NCBI GenBank assembly: GCA_947488905.1
Contig: CANLBJ010000008.1
Coordinates: forward strand, 62,001-126,000
Reading direction: 5' to 3'
Source of the DNA: Ulvibacter algarum
GTDB taxonomy: Bacteria > Bacteroidota > Bacteroidia > Flavobacteriales > Flavobacteriaceae
DNA: 64,000 nt
Position numbers and translations under genes: made by a program. Of this stretch, positions 1 through 9,287 are shown piece after piece. Under the pieces are notes generated by a model. It did not search any database and had not been told where the DNA came from. It saw nothing but the letters and a program-made list of their open reading frames with translations. Every line of letters begins with the position of its first letter. Within the stretch, counting starts at the first letter, position 1.

Positions 1-354
1 AATCTTAGTGTTATATCTTTAAAAAATTACACTAGTTTTAATAGTAGTGCTTTTGAGTCTTTTCTATCAGACCCAGAAACAATAAAGGAGGTTATCATAT
101 TATTTATAGCAGAAACCAAGACCAACAAAAAAAAGCTAGCACAAGCGATAGACTTAAAAAACAACTCTCTTATACAGGCGACTGCTCATAAAATGACAAC
201 TATGTCTAGGCAGCTAGAAGCAAACGCTATTACGCCACTTTTAAACAAACTGGAGAAAAACACTAGTATCACAGAAGCACAAATGCTTTATGAGCAACTA
301 GATAAACAGATCATATTATTAATAGAAGAGCTTACAGATTTTCTTGATCAATAG
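1..354 (+). CDS. Hybrid sensor histidine kinase, C-terminal fragment with HPt-like domain (5' truncated by window edge)
   Basis: Open frame 1 from base 1 to TAG at 352-354; translation ends ...NNSLIQATAHKMTTMSRQLEANAITPLLNKLEKN...LTDFLDQ; AHKM resembles the HPt phospho-His motif; adjacent to an NtrC-type regulator. Confidence 0.65.
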   Translation, partial: NLSVISLKNYTSFNSSAFESFLSDPETIKEVIILFIAETKTNKKKLAQAIDLKNNSLIQATAHKMTTMSRQLEANAITPLLNKLEKNTSITEAQMLYEQLDKQIILLIEELTDFLDQ

Positions 355-1678
355 CATATTGTGCTATTTTATTATAGAGTGTTTTACGGGTTATCTGTAG
401 CAACTCTGCAGCTTTACTTTTATTATTTCTAGTCTCTTTTAATGCATTAATGATTAATTGCTTTTCATTATTCTTTGTAGAAAAATCTAAAGGTTCTTGT
501 TTTTCTTTAGAGATTAGTACTTCATGAGGTAAGACCTCTATAGGTATGTGTGTGCCTGTAGTAAGCAAAACACATCTTTTTAATACGTTTTTGAGTTCGC
601 GCAAGTTACCGGGCCAGTTATAATTTTGAAAAGCGATAGATACTTCTTTAGATATACCTTGCACATTTTTGTTTAGTGACTCGTTAGCTTGATTTATAAA
701 AAACGTTATAAAATTATTTATATCTTCTCCACGTTCACGCAAAGGAGGAGTGTGTATTGTAAACTCTTGTAAACGATGAAACAAGTCTTCTCTAAAAGTT
801 CCTTTTGCAACTGCTTCTCTCAAGTCTTCGTTAGTAGCAGAAAGCACTCTAACATCTATTGGTATTTCATGTGAGCTACCTACTCTCTTTACTTTTTTCT
901 CTTGTAGTGCTCGTAATAATTGAATCTGATTTTCATAAGATAAGTTACCTACCTCATCAAGAAATATGGTTCCTTTATCTGCATTTTCAAAATATCCTTT
1001 TTTATCTGCAATGGCTCCTGTAAAACTACCTTTTACGTGTCCAAAAAACTCACTACTTGCTATCTCTTTAGGTATAGCACCACAATCTACCGCAATAAAT
1101 GGATGCTCACTACGATCACTATATTTATGTATTGCTTGTGCAGCTACCTCTTTACCCGTACCACTTTCTCCTTGTATTAAGACCGCCATCGTTGTAGGCC
1201 CCACTAGTTGTATATGTTGCTGACATTTAATAGCGACATCACTAGTACCTTGCAATATGTTATTACTTGAAGTTTTTGTTACTATGGGTTTGTCTGGAGG
1301 AGAAACTGAGATTTCTTTAGTAGGTTTTGTCGCTATATTAGTAAGTATCATCAATAGCTCTTCTGGTCTAAAGGGTTTTGATATATACTCAAGCGCACCT
1401 TTTTTCATAGCATTTACGGCTGTAGAAACATCTGCATATCCCGTCATTAAAACAACCTGGGTACTGGGTGATTTTTGTTTTACTATCTCAAGTATATCTA
1501 GCCCAGAAGTATCTGGCAACTGTAAATCTACTATAATTAAATCGTAGCTGTTTTCAGAAAAAAGGAGTACTCCCTCGCCTCCAGTGGTCACAAGACTAAC
1601 ATCAAACTCTTTATTAGTAAGATAAATTTGAAGCATCTTACCAAAAGCTATATCATCTTCTATAATCAGTATTTTCAC
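332..1678 (-). CDS. Sigma-54-dependent NtrC-family response regulator (REC-AAA+-Fis HTH)
   Basis: REC domain MKILIIEDD..VDLQLPDTSG; Walker A GESGTGKE; GSFTGA loop; C-terminal HTH NNKSKAAELLQITRKTLYNKI. Confidence 0.95.
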   Translation of the reverse strand: MKILIIEDDIAFGKMLQIYLTNKEFDVSLVTTGGEGVLLFSENSYDLIIVDLQLPDTSGLDILEIVKQKSPSTQVVLMTGYADVSTAVNAMKKGALEYISKPFRPEELLMILTNIATKPTKEISVSPPDKPIVTKTSSNNILQGTSDVAIKCQQHIQLVGPTTMAVLIQGESGTGKEVAAQAIHKYSDRSEHPFIAVDCGAIPKEIASSEFFGHVKGSFTGAIADKKGYFENADKGTIFLDEVGNLSYENQIQLLRALQEKKVKRVGSSHEIPIDVRVLSATNEDLREAVAKGTFREDLFHRLQEFTIHTPPLRERGEDINNFITFFINQANESLNKNVQGISKEVSIAFQNYNWPGNLRELKNVLKRCVLLTTGTHIPIEVLPHEVLISKEKQEPLDFSTKNNEKQLIINALKETRNNKSKAAELLQITRKTLYNKIAQYAIDQENL

Positions 1679-1750
1679 GAAGTGTTGTTTTGGTTAGAAC
1701 GTAAATTTCCAATTATTATGAATTGAACCCTATTAAAATTATCACAAAAA

Positions 1751-1775
1751 AAGCGCTTCCCTCACAGAAGCGCTT
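1751..1775 (-). terminator. Intrinsic terminator downstream of the 1808-2128 gene
   Basis: AAGCGCTTC-cctcaca-GAAGCGCTT, 9-bp perfect stem, flanked by an A-run on + (T-run on -). Confidence 0.8.
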
Positions 1776-1807
1776 AAACTATATACATTTTTTTCTAGGC
1801 TAAATAA

Positions 1808-2128
1808 TTACCCTTTTTTAATCCACTCACCTTTACTGTTTGCATGAACAGTCATAGACTCTTTGTCTGCAGTTAAAAGCTCTAACTTATATTCTCCTTT
1901 TGCGTTTTTCCATGCTTTTGCAACCTGTGCATCTTTAAAATCTTTTGCTAGTGCATCAACCACTGGCTTAGGCACTTCTTTAATATCAACCGCAACATAA
2001 TCCTGTGTTGCTACTTCTTTTTGTGTTTCTGTTGCATCTTGTGCAGGGCTTATAGACGCAGTTTCTTGTGCCATTGTTGCTGTTAAACTCCCTAATACTA
2101 ACGCTGCTGTGATCATTAAATTTTTCAT
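1808..2128 (-). CDS. Small secreted protein, PepSY-like/DUF2874-like (putative)
   Basis: Signal peptide MKNLMITAALVLGSLTATMAQ; DIKEVPKPVVDALAKDFKDAQVAKAWKNAKGEYKLEL. Confidence 0.65.
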   Translation of the reverse strand: MKNLMITAALVLGSLTATMAQETASISPAQDATETQKEVATQDYVAVDIKEVPKPVVDALAKDFKDAQVAKAWKNAKGEYKLELLTADKESMTVHANSKGEWIKKG

Positions 2129-2341
2129 AATTTTATCGTTTTATTTGTTAAACTTGATTTGTATAATGAAAAAGTTATACCACTACGATTATTAATTGCA
2201 ACAAAAAACATATATTACTATAAGTCAGGTGTTTAATAGTTTCAAACAATTAAATCATCTATTAATAAATGTGTAATTTGTATAAACAGTGTGTAAATAA
2301 TACACACTAGTTGTGTCTAAAAAAGAGAACGTAAAATATTC

Positions 2342-2950
2342 ATGGAAATAATCACCGGCTTACTTCTAGGGTTAAGCACACTTCTGTTTATGGGAGCTGT
2401 CTTCTTCTACCTTATTAAAACCACTATTGTTTCTGGCAAAAACGCAGGTGCTGCAGTTGCCACAGGTATTATTCTTGGCGACATTATATATGTAATATTA
2501 TTGCTTCAGGGTTTTTCTGAAATATTAAAGAATGAAAGTTTAATTAAATGGTTTGCACTAATAGGCGGCATTTTACTTTTAACAATAGGGATCAGTTATC
2601 TTTTAAAAAAGAAGCACATTTCTGAAGATAAAAACGTGGCCACTGTTTCATTATGGATTCATTTTACAAAGGGCTTTGTTCTTAATTTTATAAACCCATT
2701 TGTTGCCGCGGTATGGATAGCGTTTTTAGCGATTAATGAATCTCAGTTTGTTGATCAATCTGCTGTAGTTAGTTCACTAACCATTACGCTTCTTATAATT
2801 TATATCACAGATCTTTTAAAAGTCTTTTTTGCAGAAAAACTGAGAAGGTTTTTAACGCCATCTATTCTTAAAAAAGCATATCGTTTTATGGGTATTATTA
2901 TGGTTCTCTTTGGTCTTAAACTGTGCTACCATTTTTTTACTCTGTTTTAA
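2342..2950 (+). CDS. LysE-family transporter
   Basis: Multi-TM ORF; GLSTLLFMGAVFFYLIKTTIVSGKNAGAAVATGIILGD typical of LysE/RhtB proteins. Confidence 0.75.
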   Translation: MEIITGLLLGLSTLLFMGAVFFYLIKTTIVSGKNAGAAVATGIILGDIIYVILLLQGFSEILKNESLIKWFALIGGILLLTIGISYLLKKKHISEDKNVATVSLWIHFTKGFVLNFINPFVAAVWIAFLAINESQFVDQSAVVSSLTITLLIIYITDLLKVFFAEKLRRFLTPSILKKAYRFMGIIMVLFGLKLCYHFFTLF

Positions 2951-3005
2951 TTTTTTCTAAGAGCGATTCTCATTTCTATCAGCGCAGCGATCTCAACGCT
3001 AACCT

Positions 3006-4157
3006 CTAAACTTCAAACCCACTTTTAAACGGTCTTCTCAGCTCAAAATCACTGGGTGACACTTTATTTAAAACGGCTCCCATCACTAAGTTTGTGAGCG
3101 GTCGCTTATGCTTTGCGTACAATTTCATATTAACGGGCTTTGCTCCTAGCGCACTTTTAATTAACTCGCTGGTACGACCTAGTTGTAGTTGAGTGACTTT
3201 ACGTTCTATGGCTTGCTCTACATAATTATACAAGATACGCTGGTAGATTGCATAGTCTGTATTTACTGTATAATCCAGACCTACATAGCCTGCTTCCATA
3301 ATATCCCTGTGGAAATATGCTATACTGAAACCAACTAATTTGTTTTGCAAATATGCTCCCATAAAAGAAAAGTCATCAATTAAACGCTCTTTTAATCTTG
3401 TAAAAACAGTAGCATTCATCTTACCAAAACTGTATTCACTTTTGTCAATTACATTAGAAAACAACTCATTAATGCGATCTTGATGTGCTACTATTTCTAG
3501 AGTAGAAAGCGAGCGCATCTCAACATCTTTAGAACGTTTATAAGCACTATTTGCTTTTGTTCTAAACTTAGTTTTCATACTCTGCAGATAATCATCAAAA
3601 GTGTCCCAAGAGGGATGAATATCTAACACCATATTTACATCAATCTTAAAATCTTTGTAACGGTGCTCTAATAGGCCATCCATTTTAGCCACAGAAGTAG
3701 GCCAAAATTCTTTAAATAAACTTGCAGATATTTTCTTTTTAGAACTAAAGCGTTTCTTTATTTCTTTTGCAAGAGCTGCAAGTTCGTTTATGGTTTCTGT
3801 ATCTGAAATAGCTGGAGTACCCATAAAACCATTCTCTCCATCTGCAAAGACATTGCCGCAGACAAGCATATTCATCTTAAAAGGCTGACAAGTATTTTTT
3901 GTGTCTGACAGTAATTTAACTACAGTAGAGTGAGACTGCTCGCGCTTGTCTATAAAAGTCACTAACTGAAACACTGTAATCAAAACAGGCACCTCATTTT
4001 TATAACTTATACTAAAAAACAAAGACACCTCATCTTGTAAGGTGTCTTCAATTACTTTTAAATAAGCTACAGAAAGGTATCTATTTTTATCAGCAAGCAC
4101 CTGCTCCCAATCTTTAATTGGGAGATCAGATGTTTTTTGAAAAATCTTGTGTGTCAC
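3006..4157 (-). CDS. GNAT/FemAB-like acyltransferase domain protein
   Basis: 383 aa ORF; MKTKFRTKANSAYKRSKDVEMRS and GFSIAYFHRDIMEAGYVGLDY resemble BioF2-like/GNAT proteins. Confidence 0.5.
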   Translation of the reverse strand: MTHKIFQKTSDLPIKDWEQVLADKNRYLSVAYLKVIEDTLQDEVSLFFSISYKNEVPVLITVFQLVTFIDKREQSHSTVVKLLSDTKNTCQPFKMNMLVCGNVFADGENGFMGTPAISDTETINELAALAKEIKKRFSSKKKISASLFKEFWPTSVAKMDGLLEHRYKDFKIDVNMVLDIHPSWDTFDDYLQSMKTKFRTKANSAYKRSKDVEMRSLSTLEIVAHQDRINELFSNVIDKSEYSFGKMNATVFTRLKERLIDDFSFMGAYLQNKLVGFSIAYFHRDIMEAGYVGLDYTVNTDYAIYQRILYNYVEQAIERKVTQLQLGRTSELIKSALGAKPVNMKLYAKHKRPLTNLVMGAVLNKVSPSDFELRRPFKSGFEV

Positions 4158-4239
4158 TTCTAATTAAGTCTTAATCTATTTTAAAAAAAGAGAATAATTT
4201 TAAACCTAGCAAATTTCCGAAGAAAAATAACCGCTATTA

Positions 4240-5514
4240 TTATCTACGATTATTACCTCTAGAATTTCCTCCTTTAGAGGCACCACCACGATTACCGCCA
4301 CCACCTCTTGGGTTGTTACGTCGAGATTGTTGGTGTTGTTTTTTATTTGCAGCTTGTTGTGCTAAAATATCTTTAAGATTATCAGTTTGCTCAAAACCTT
4401 CCATCTTTACAGATTCTAGTTTTTCGCCTAATAATTTTTCAATACCTCTTACGTACTCAAACTCATCTACACTCACTATAGAGATAGCATCACCACTGGC
4501 TCCTGCCCTAGCAGTTCTACCTATACGGTGCACATAATCTTCTGGTATGTTAGGTAACTCATAGTTAATAACGTGCGGTAATAACGGGATATCTAGACCA
4601 CGTGCTGCAATATCTGTAGCAACTAACACACGAATGCTTCCGTCCTTAAAACCTGCAAGCGCTTTTGTACGGGCTCCTTGACTTTTATTACCGTGGATAG
4701 CTGCAGATTTAATATCTGCTTTACCTAGTTTTTCTGCCAGTCTGTTTGCCCCGTGCTTTGTTCTAGTAAAAATAAGAACCTGCTCCCAGTTACCTTCACT
4801 AATAAGTTTGATAACTAACTCTGTCTTATCTCCTTTATTACATCTGTAAATAGTCTGCTTTACTTTTTCTGCCGTACTGTTTTCACGCTGTGCTTCTACT
4901 AATACGGGATTAGTTAAAAACGTTTGCGCTAGTTTTTTAATGTCTTTAGAGAACGTTGCAGAAAACAAAAGGTTCTGTCTTTTTGCTGGTAATATTGCAA
5001 GTATCTTTTTAATATCTCTTACAAACCCCATATCAAGCATTCTATCTGCTTCATCTAGCACCAAGAATTCTACTTGTTTCATATTAAATACACCTTGAGA
5101 GTGTAAGTCTAATAATCTTCCTGGTGTTGCCACAAGAATATCTGTACCCTGTTTAAGGGCACGTATTTGTGGGTTTGCATTTACACCACCAAAAATAACT
5201 GTAGACCTAACATCTGTAAACTCTGAGTAGTCTTTAATTTCTTTTAATATCTGTGCTGCAAGCTCACGCGTAGGTGTTACAATTAATGCCTTAACAGGAC
5301 GGTGTCTCTGAAAAGGTTTTTGTGTAATTATATGTAGCATAGGTAATGAAAAACCAGCAGTTTTACCTGTACCAGTTTGTGCAGATGCTAATACATCTTT
5401 ACCTTCTAGTATTTTTGGGATTGCTTTTGCTTGTATATCACTTGGTGTAGTATATCCTTTTTTGCTAATAGCTTTTAGCAAGGGCTCAGATAACCCTAAA
5501 TCTTTAAATGTCAT
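4240..5514 (-). CDS. rhlE: DEAD/DEAH-box RNA helicase, RhlE-like (start moved to MTFKDLGL)
   Basis: Q motif, [38 protein letters not shown]; basic Gly/Arg/Asn-rich C-terminus. Confidence 0.9.
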   Translation of the reverse strand: MTFKDLGLSEPLLKAISKKGYTTPSDIQAKAIPKILEGKDVLASAQTGTGKTAGFSLPMLHIITQKPFQRHRPVKALIVTPTRELAAQILKEIKDYSEFTDVRSTVIFGGVNANPQIRALKQGTDILVATPGRLLDLHSQGVFNMKQVEFLVLDEADRMLDMGFVRDIKKILAILPAKRQNLLFSATFSKDIKKLAQTFLTNPVLVEAQRENSTAEKVKQTIYRCNKGDKTELVIKLISEGNWEQVLIFTRTKHGANRLAEKLGKADIKSAAIHGNKSQGARTKALAGFKDGSIRVLVATDIAARGLDIPLLPHVINYELPNIPEDYVHRIGRTARAGASGDAISIVSVDEFEYVRGIEKLLGEKLESVKMEGFEQTDNLKDILAQQAANKKQHQQSRRNNPRGGGGNRGGASKGGNSRGNNRR

Positions 5515-5573
5515 AAAATGTGTTTGCCGAAATAACACATTAAATATTAAAGGTCATTTCCATTTGTAGATTG

Positions 5574-5581
5574 CAAAGATA
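5574..5581 (-). promoter_or_regulatory. Putative Bacteroidetes -7 element TATCTTTG upstream of rhlE
   Basis: CAAAGATA on + (TATCTTTG on -) matches TAnnTTTG, 60 bp upstream of the revised rhlE start. Confidence 0.5.
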
Positions 5582-5593
5582 CGCTTATTAATA

Positions 5594-6475
5594 CTAGGCT
5601 TTTCGCTTCTTTAGGTATACTTTAACTAAGAACCATATAACTACCCCCATTAACAACAAAGGCCAGATGGTAATTAAACCTAAAACTAGCACCTCAACAA
5701 TGCTCCACCCATTACTAAAACCATTTTTTGCTTTATCAATAAAAGTCTTAGTATAACTGTCTGGCTCATCTCTATACTCCACCGTTTCATAAAGATCTAC
5801 GTGTATAGTGCTAAAAGACACTTTATCTGTTAAGTACTTTAATCTCCCTTGAGCAGACTCTATTTCTTCTTGGATTACGCGTAGCTTATCTTCTGTTAAT
5901 AGAATATCTTCTACCGTTACGGCACGTTTACGGAGCACCTCTTCAAAACGTTTTTTTACTTCTTGCTTAGTTTTAAGACGGGCAGAGATATCCATAAACT
6001 CTTCTGTGACATCTTTAGTCGTGATATTTTCAAACTCTATAAAACTTGCTGTACCAGCAATGGTATCCATCATTGTATCAAAATGGATGTTGGGTACTTT
6101 TATGGTAAACTTATTCTGCTTCTCGTACAGTGTGTTGTTAAAACTGAGTTCACTAATATAAGCGTCATACTTTACTGCCATTTTTTTGATTGCCGTCGTC
6201 GCTTTTTTTACATCCTCTACTTTATATCTAGTAGTTGCTGTTTTAATAATTTTAAGATGCGAAGGCGTTTTTATAGTTTCTTGTTGGGCAAATGGGTTAC
6301 CCACATTGGCTTTCACATCTGCCATATACGCTTCTTCTGTAGTTTCCATTGCTTCGGAAATAGGCTCCATTGAAACCCGCTCTTTATAATCTGCATTATT
6401 ACAAGCGAAGAATGATGTGACTACTATCCCTATTGCTAAAACCTTTGTACCGATACTTTTCATTTTTGTGTTCAT
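5594..6475 (-). CDS. DUF4349-domain lipoprotein
   Basis: Lipobox VTSFFACNN; IKTATTRYKVEDVKKATTAIKKMAVKYDAYI...VTEEFMDISARLKTKQEVKKRFEEVLRKAVTVEDILLTEDKL pattern; C-terminal TM. Confidence 0.85.
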   Translation of the reverse strand: MNTKMKSIGTKVLAIGIVVTSFFACNNADYKERVSMEPISEAMETTEEAYMADVKANVGNPFAQQETIKTPSHLKIIKTATTRYKVEDVKKATTAIKKMAVKYDAYISELSFNNTLYEKQNKFTIKVPNIHFDTMMDTIAGTASFIEFENITTKDVTEEFMDISARLKTKQEVKKRFEEVLRKRAVTVEDILLTEDKLRVIQEEIESAQGRLKYLTDKVSFSTIHVDLYETVEYRDEPDSYTKTFIDKAKNGFSNGWSIVEVLVLGLITIWPLLLMGVVIWFLVKVYLKKRKA

Positions 6476-6605
6476 AATTATCTATTTTTAAAGATTACTA
6501 GCACAAACCTATGGGCAGATCATTTGATAGCTTTGTAAACCCTTTGTAAAGGGCTTGTAAAACGTTTTACAAAAAATAATCACTTAACAAACAACAGGTT
6601 ACACA

Positions 6606-7511
6606 TTGATAGAAGCAAACGCGACATACTTTAAACTACTCAAAGAAGCGATTGCAAACACTTTTTTAGCGTCAAATAGCGCCCCAAAAAGAATGACAGA
6701 TTGGAAGGGAGATACCATTTCTCTTTTTCAAGAAGACCTAAGAAGCAATACTAAAGGCAGTATTAGCGAAAAATCTTTCTATACCTACTTTAAAAAAACA
6801 CCCGATAAATTACCCAGAATTGACGTACTTAATTTATTGAGTTTGTACGCCGGTTATACTAACTGGGAAGAATTTAAAAATGCACATAGCGGGTTTATCG
6901 TTGATACTATTTCCGAAGAAAAAAAGACAAAGCTTACCGCCCCTTTATTAGGAGCTCTTGTATTATTAATTGCTGTGTTTGGTTACTTTTATTTTAATCA
7001 AGAAAACACCTTTACATTTTGCTTAGTAGATGAAGATGAGCAAACACCATTGAGCAACTCAACGCGTATAGAAATTTTAAAACCTGGAGAGTCTTCTGTG
7101 TTTTTACAAACAGATGACAAAGGGTGTTTTAGTTACAGCACGGCGAACGATTATATCAATTTTGTAGTGCAATCACCATATTATAAAACAGACTCAGTTT
7201 TGCACTCAACTTCATCAAGAAAGAGATTGATGATACCTATGCGTAAAGATGATTATGCTTTAATGCTGAAATATTATAGCGATGGCAACCTTGCAGATGT
7301 TCAAAAAAGACGCAGCCAACTAGAAAACCTCATCGCCCCAAAAGCCCAGATTTATCAAGTATTCACAAACGTGACCGGTATCGAGTTGTTTACCAAAAAA
7401 GAATTCATCCATAAAATGACCATCCCAACGAGTGCACTAAAAAATATGCACATTCTGGATAAGGAATATGCAAATGGACAGATTACCAAACTTAAATTTA
7501 TCATTAGATGA
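6606..7511 (+). CDS. Hypothetical membrane protein: N-terminal helical domain, TM, C-terminal periplasmic domain
   Basis: ISEKSFYTYFKKTPDKLPRIDVLNLLSLYAGYTNWEEFK, then TM APLLGALVLLIAVFGYFYF, then carboxypeptidase-regulatory-like segment. Confidence 0.7.
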   Translation: MIEANATYFKLLKEAIANTFLASNSAPKRMTDWKGDTISLFQEDLRSNTKGSISEKSFYTYFKKTPDKLPRIDVLNLLSLYAGYTNWEEFKNAHSGFIVDTISEEKKTKLTAPLLGALVLLIAVFGYFYFNQENTFTFCLVDEDEQTPLSNSTRIEILKPGESSVFLQTDDKGCFSYSTANDYINFVVQSPYYKTDSVLHSTSSRKRLMIPMRKDDYALMLKYYSDGNLADVQKRRSQLENLIAPKAQIYQVFTNVTGIELFTKKEFIHKMTIPTSALKNMHILDKEYANGQITKLKFIIR

Positions 7512-7975
7512 GAGCACTAATTTACATAGCAGTTTGCGGTTTATTGTTCTCGTGTAATAATGTGAGTGATAAAGAGATGATGGTTGCAACGGCAGAGGAA
7601 GTTGTGGGTAATGAAGATGCAAAAATGACTTCGGAAACTTTTAAGTATGAAACAATCACTAAACAAAAATTACAGGAGTTAATAGACCTTAACACCCTAG
7701 CAAAAAAACATCCCGAAGATCCAGCTATTAAAGCTCAAGTAGAACTATTAAGCGATGCCTTTAACTATTCTAACTTAGGCGAGCTTATTTCTATTGAGTC
7801 TGTTCAACCCTTAGAACGAGTGAATGATTCTATAGAGAAGCAACAGATTGGGTTTGTTTCAAAAAATAGCGAGGGTACTATTTTTAAAGGTACTATTACA
7901 GCTGTAATTACCACAAGAAGTTTTATAATAGATGGCGTAGAGCAGAGTGCCACAAAAGTTGTGTTTAAGGATTAA
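7508..7975 (+). CDS. Small hypothetical lipoprotein, overlapping the upstream gene by 4 bp
   Basis: ATGA overlap at 7508-7511; lipobox ICGLLFSCNN-like (AVCGLLFSCNNVS). Confidence 0.7.
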   Translation: MRALIYIAVCGLLFSCNNVSDKEMMVATAEEVVGNEDAKMTSETFKYETITKQKLQELIDLNTLAKKHPEDPAIKAQVELLSDAFNYSNLGELISIESVQPLERVNDSIEKQQIGFVSKNSEGTIFKGTITAVITTRSFIIDGVEQSATKVVFKD

Positions 7976-8056
7976 GCTTAATTATACTTATTAGTAAACA
8001 CGTCTATAAACGAAACACTTATATATATATTTAGTCTTTTAGAAAATAAATCTTCT

Positions 8057-9094
8057 ATGAAACTAATTCTACTAGCAACTATCTCATTGGCTTTTATCAT
8101 TCAAGGTTATGGTCAAAAAAAATATTTTGAAAATAAATTTGAGCACTATTCTGTTGAGAAAAAGAATGACACAATAAACTTTCACACATACTCCAATGGA
8201 GATGGATCTTCAAGAAAGGGAATTCTATTATACATACAAGGATCTGGCAATGACCCTTTTTATAAAATATTTAAGCATATTGACACTATTAAGACTTCAA
8301 AAACTGAAGAACCAACAATTAAAAAATACCTTGAAGTTCATAGAACCATACCTTTTAACTTAACAGAATTCCCTGAGGAATATTTATTAGTTGTTATTTC
8401 TAAAAAAGACATCCCTTTCGAAATCTATGGAGACGACTTTATAGTTCCGCAATCATTTTATGAAAATGATAATTTAGGCTATAGAGTATGGCAAGCTAAT
8501 GAAGTAGTAAATTATCTAACAGACAATCTTTTAAAAACTGATAATAAACTTATTCTTTTTGGACATTCTGAAGGGACAGAAGTTGTTGCTAAACTTGGTA
8601 CTATTAATAATAAGGTTACAAATATTGGTTATTTTTCTGGTGGTGGTAACGCACAATATTATGATTTTATACTCGATATTAGAAAGTCTGTACAAAGGGG
8701 AGAAATAACAGAAAAAGAATCAATTATAGAGATTGAAAAGGTTTTCAGCGAAGTTAAAGACATCTACAAACATCCTAATAGTTTATCAAAAAAATGGCTT
8801 GGTCATTCTTATAAAAAATGGAGTTCATCTGTTGAACCATCAATAGATAATTTATTAAAAATCAACATTCCATTATACGTTGCCCACGGAGCAAAGGACA
8901 GAGCTGTTCCTATTGAGACAGCATATTTAATACCCATTGAGTTTATTAGGCACAAAAAAGAAAATTTAACTTTTAAGGTATACCCCACATTAGACCATTC
9001 GTTTTCTATTGAACCTCAATCTGAAAATGACGAGTATATAGAGAAATGGGATGAAGTCCTTACAGATTTCTTAAACTGGTGTGAAATAAATTAA
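8057..9094 (+). CDS. Secreted alpha/beta-hydrolase-like protein
   Basis: Signal peptide MKLILLATISLAFIIQGYG; nucleophile elbow LFGHSEGTEV; AHGAKDRAVP and TLDHSF as Asp/His elements. Confidence 0.75.
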   Translation: MKLILLATISLAFIIQGYGQKKYFENKFEHYSVEKKNDTINFHTYSNGDGSSRKGILLYIQGSGNDPFYKIFKHIDTIKTSKTEEPTIKKYLEVHRTIPFNLTEFPEEYLLVVISKKDIPFEIYGDDFIVPQSFYENDNLGYRVWQANEVVNYLTDNLLKTDNKLILFGHSEGTEVVAKLGTINNKVTNIGYFSGGGNAQYYDFILDIRKSVQRGEITEKESIIEIEKVFSEVKDIYKHPNSLSKKWLGHSYKKWSSSVEPSIDNLLKINIPLYVAHGAKDRAVPIETAYLIPIEFIRHKKENLTFKVYPTLDHSFSIEPQSENDEYIEKWDEVLTDFLNWCEIN

Positions 9095-9287
9095 AAGAGT
9101 ATTATCCTAAACATCAAGCGAGAAAACGGTTGTCATAAAGGCTATGAACATTTACAGATTAAATAATGCATCATATCCAGATTTGATCCTTTCAGTTTTT
9201 TTTTATTGAACCTTTATACACTTCGTTTAATCTCAGTAAAACAAACTTAGATTACTTATTTTTACATAGCACTATAATAACCATATC

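Noticed and set aside
966-1547. Plus-strand ORFs 966-1223 and 1257-1547
   Set aside because: Antisense to the conserved NtrC-family gene; no recognisable protein features.
5963-6389. Plus-strand ORFs 5963-6373 and 6186-6389
   Set aside because: Antisense to the DUF4349 gene; composition typical of spurious reverse-frame ORFs.
7437-7622. Minus-strand ORF 7437-7622
   Set aside because: Antisense to the two coupled genes at 6606-7975; no protein features.
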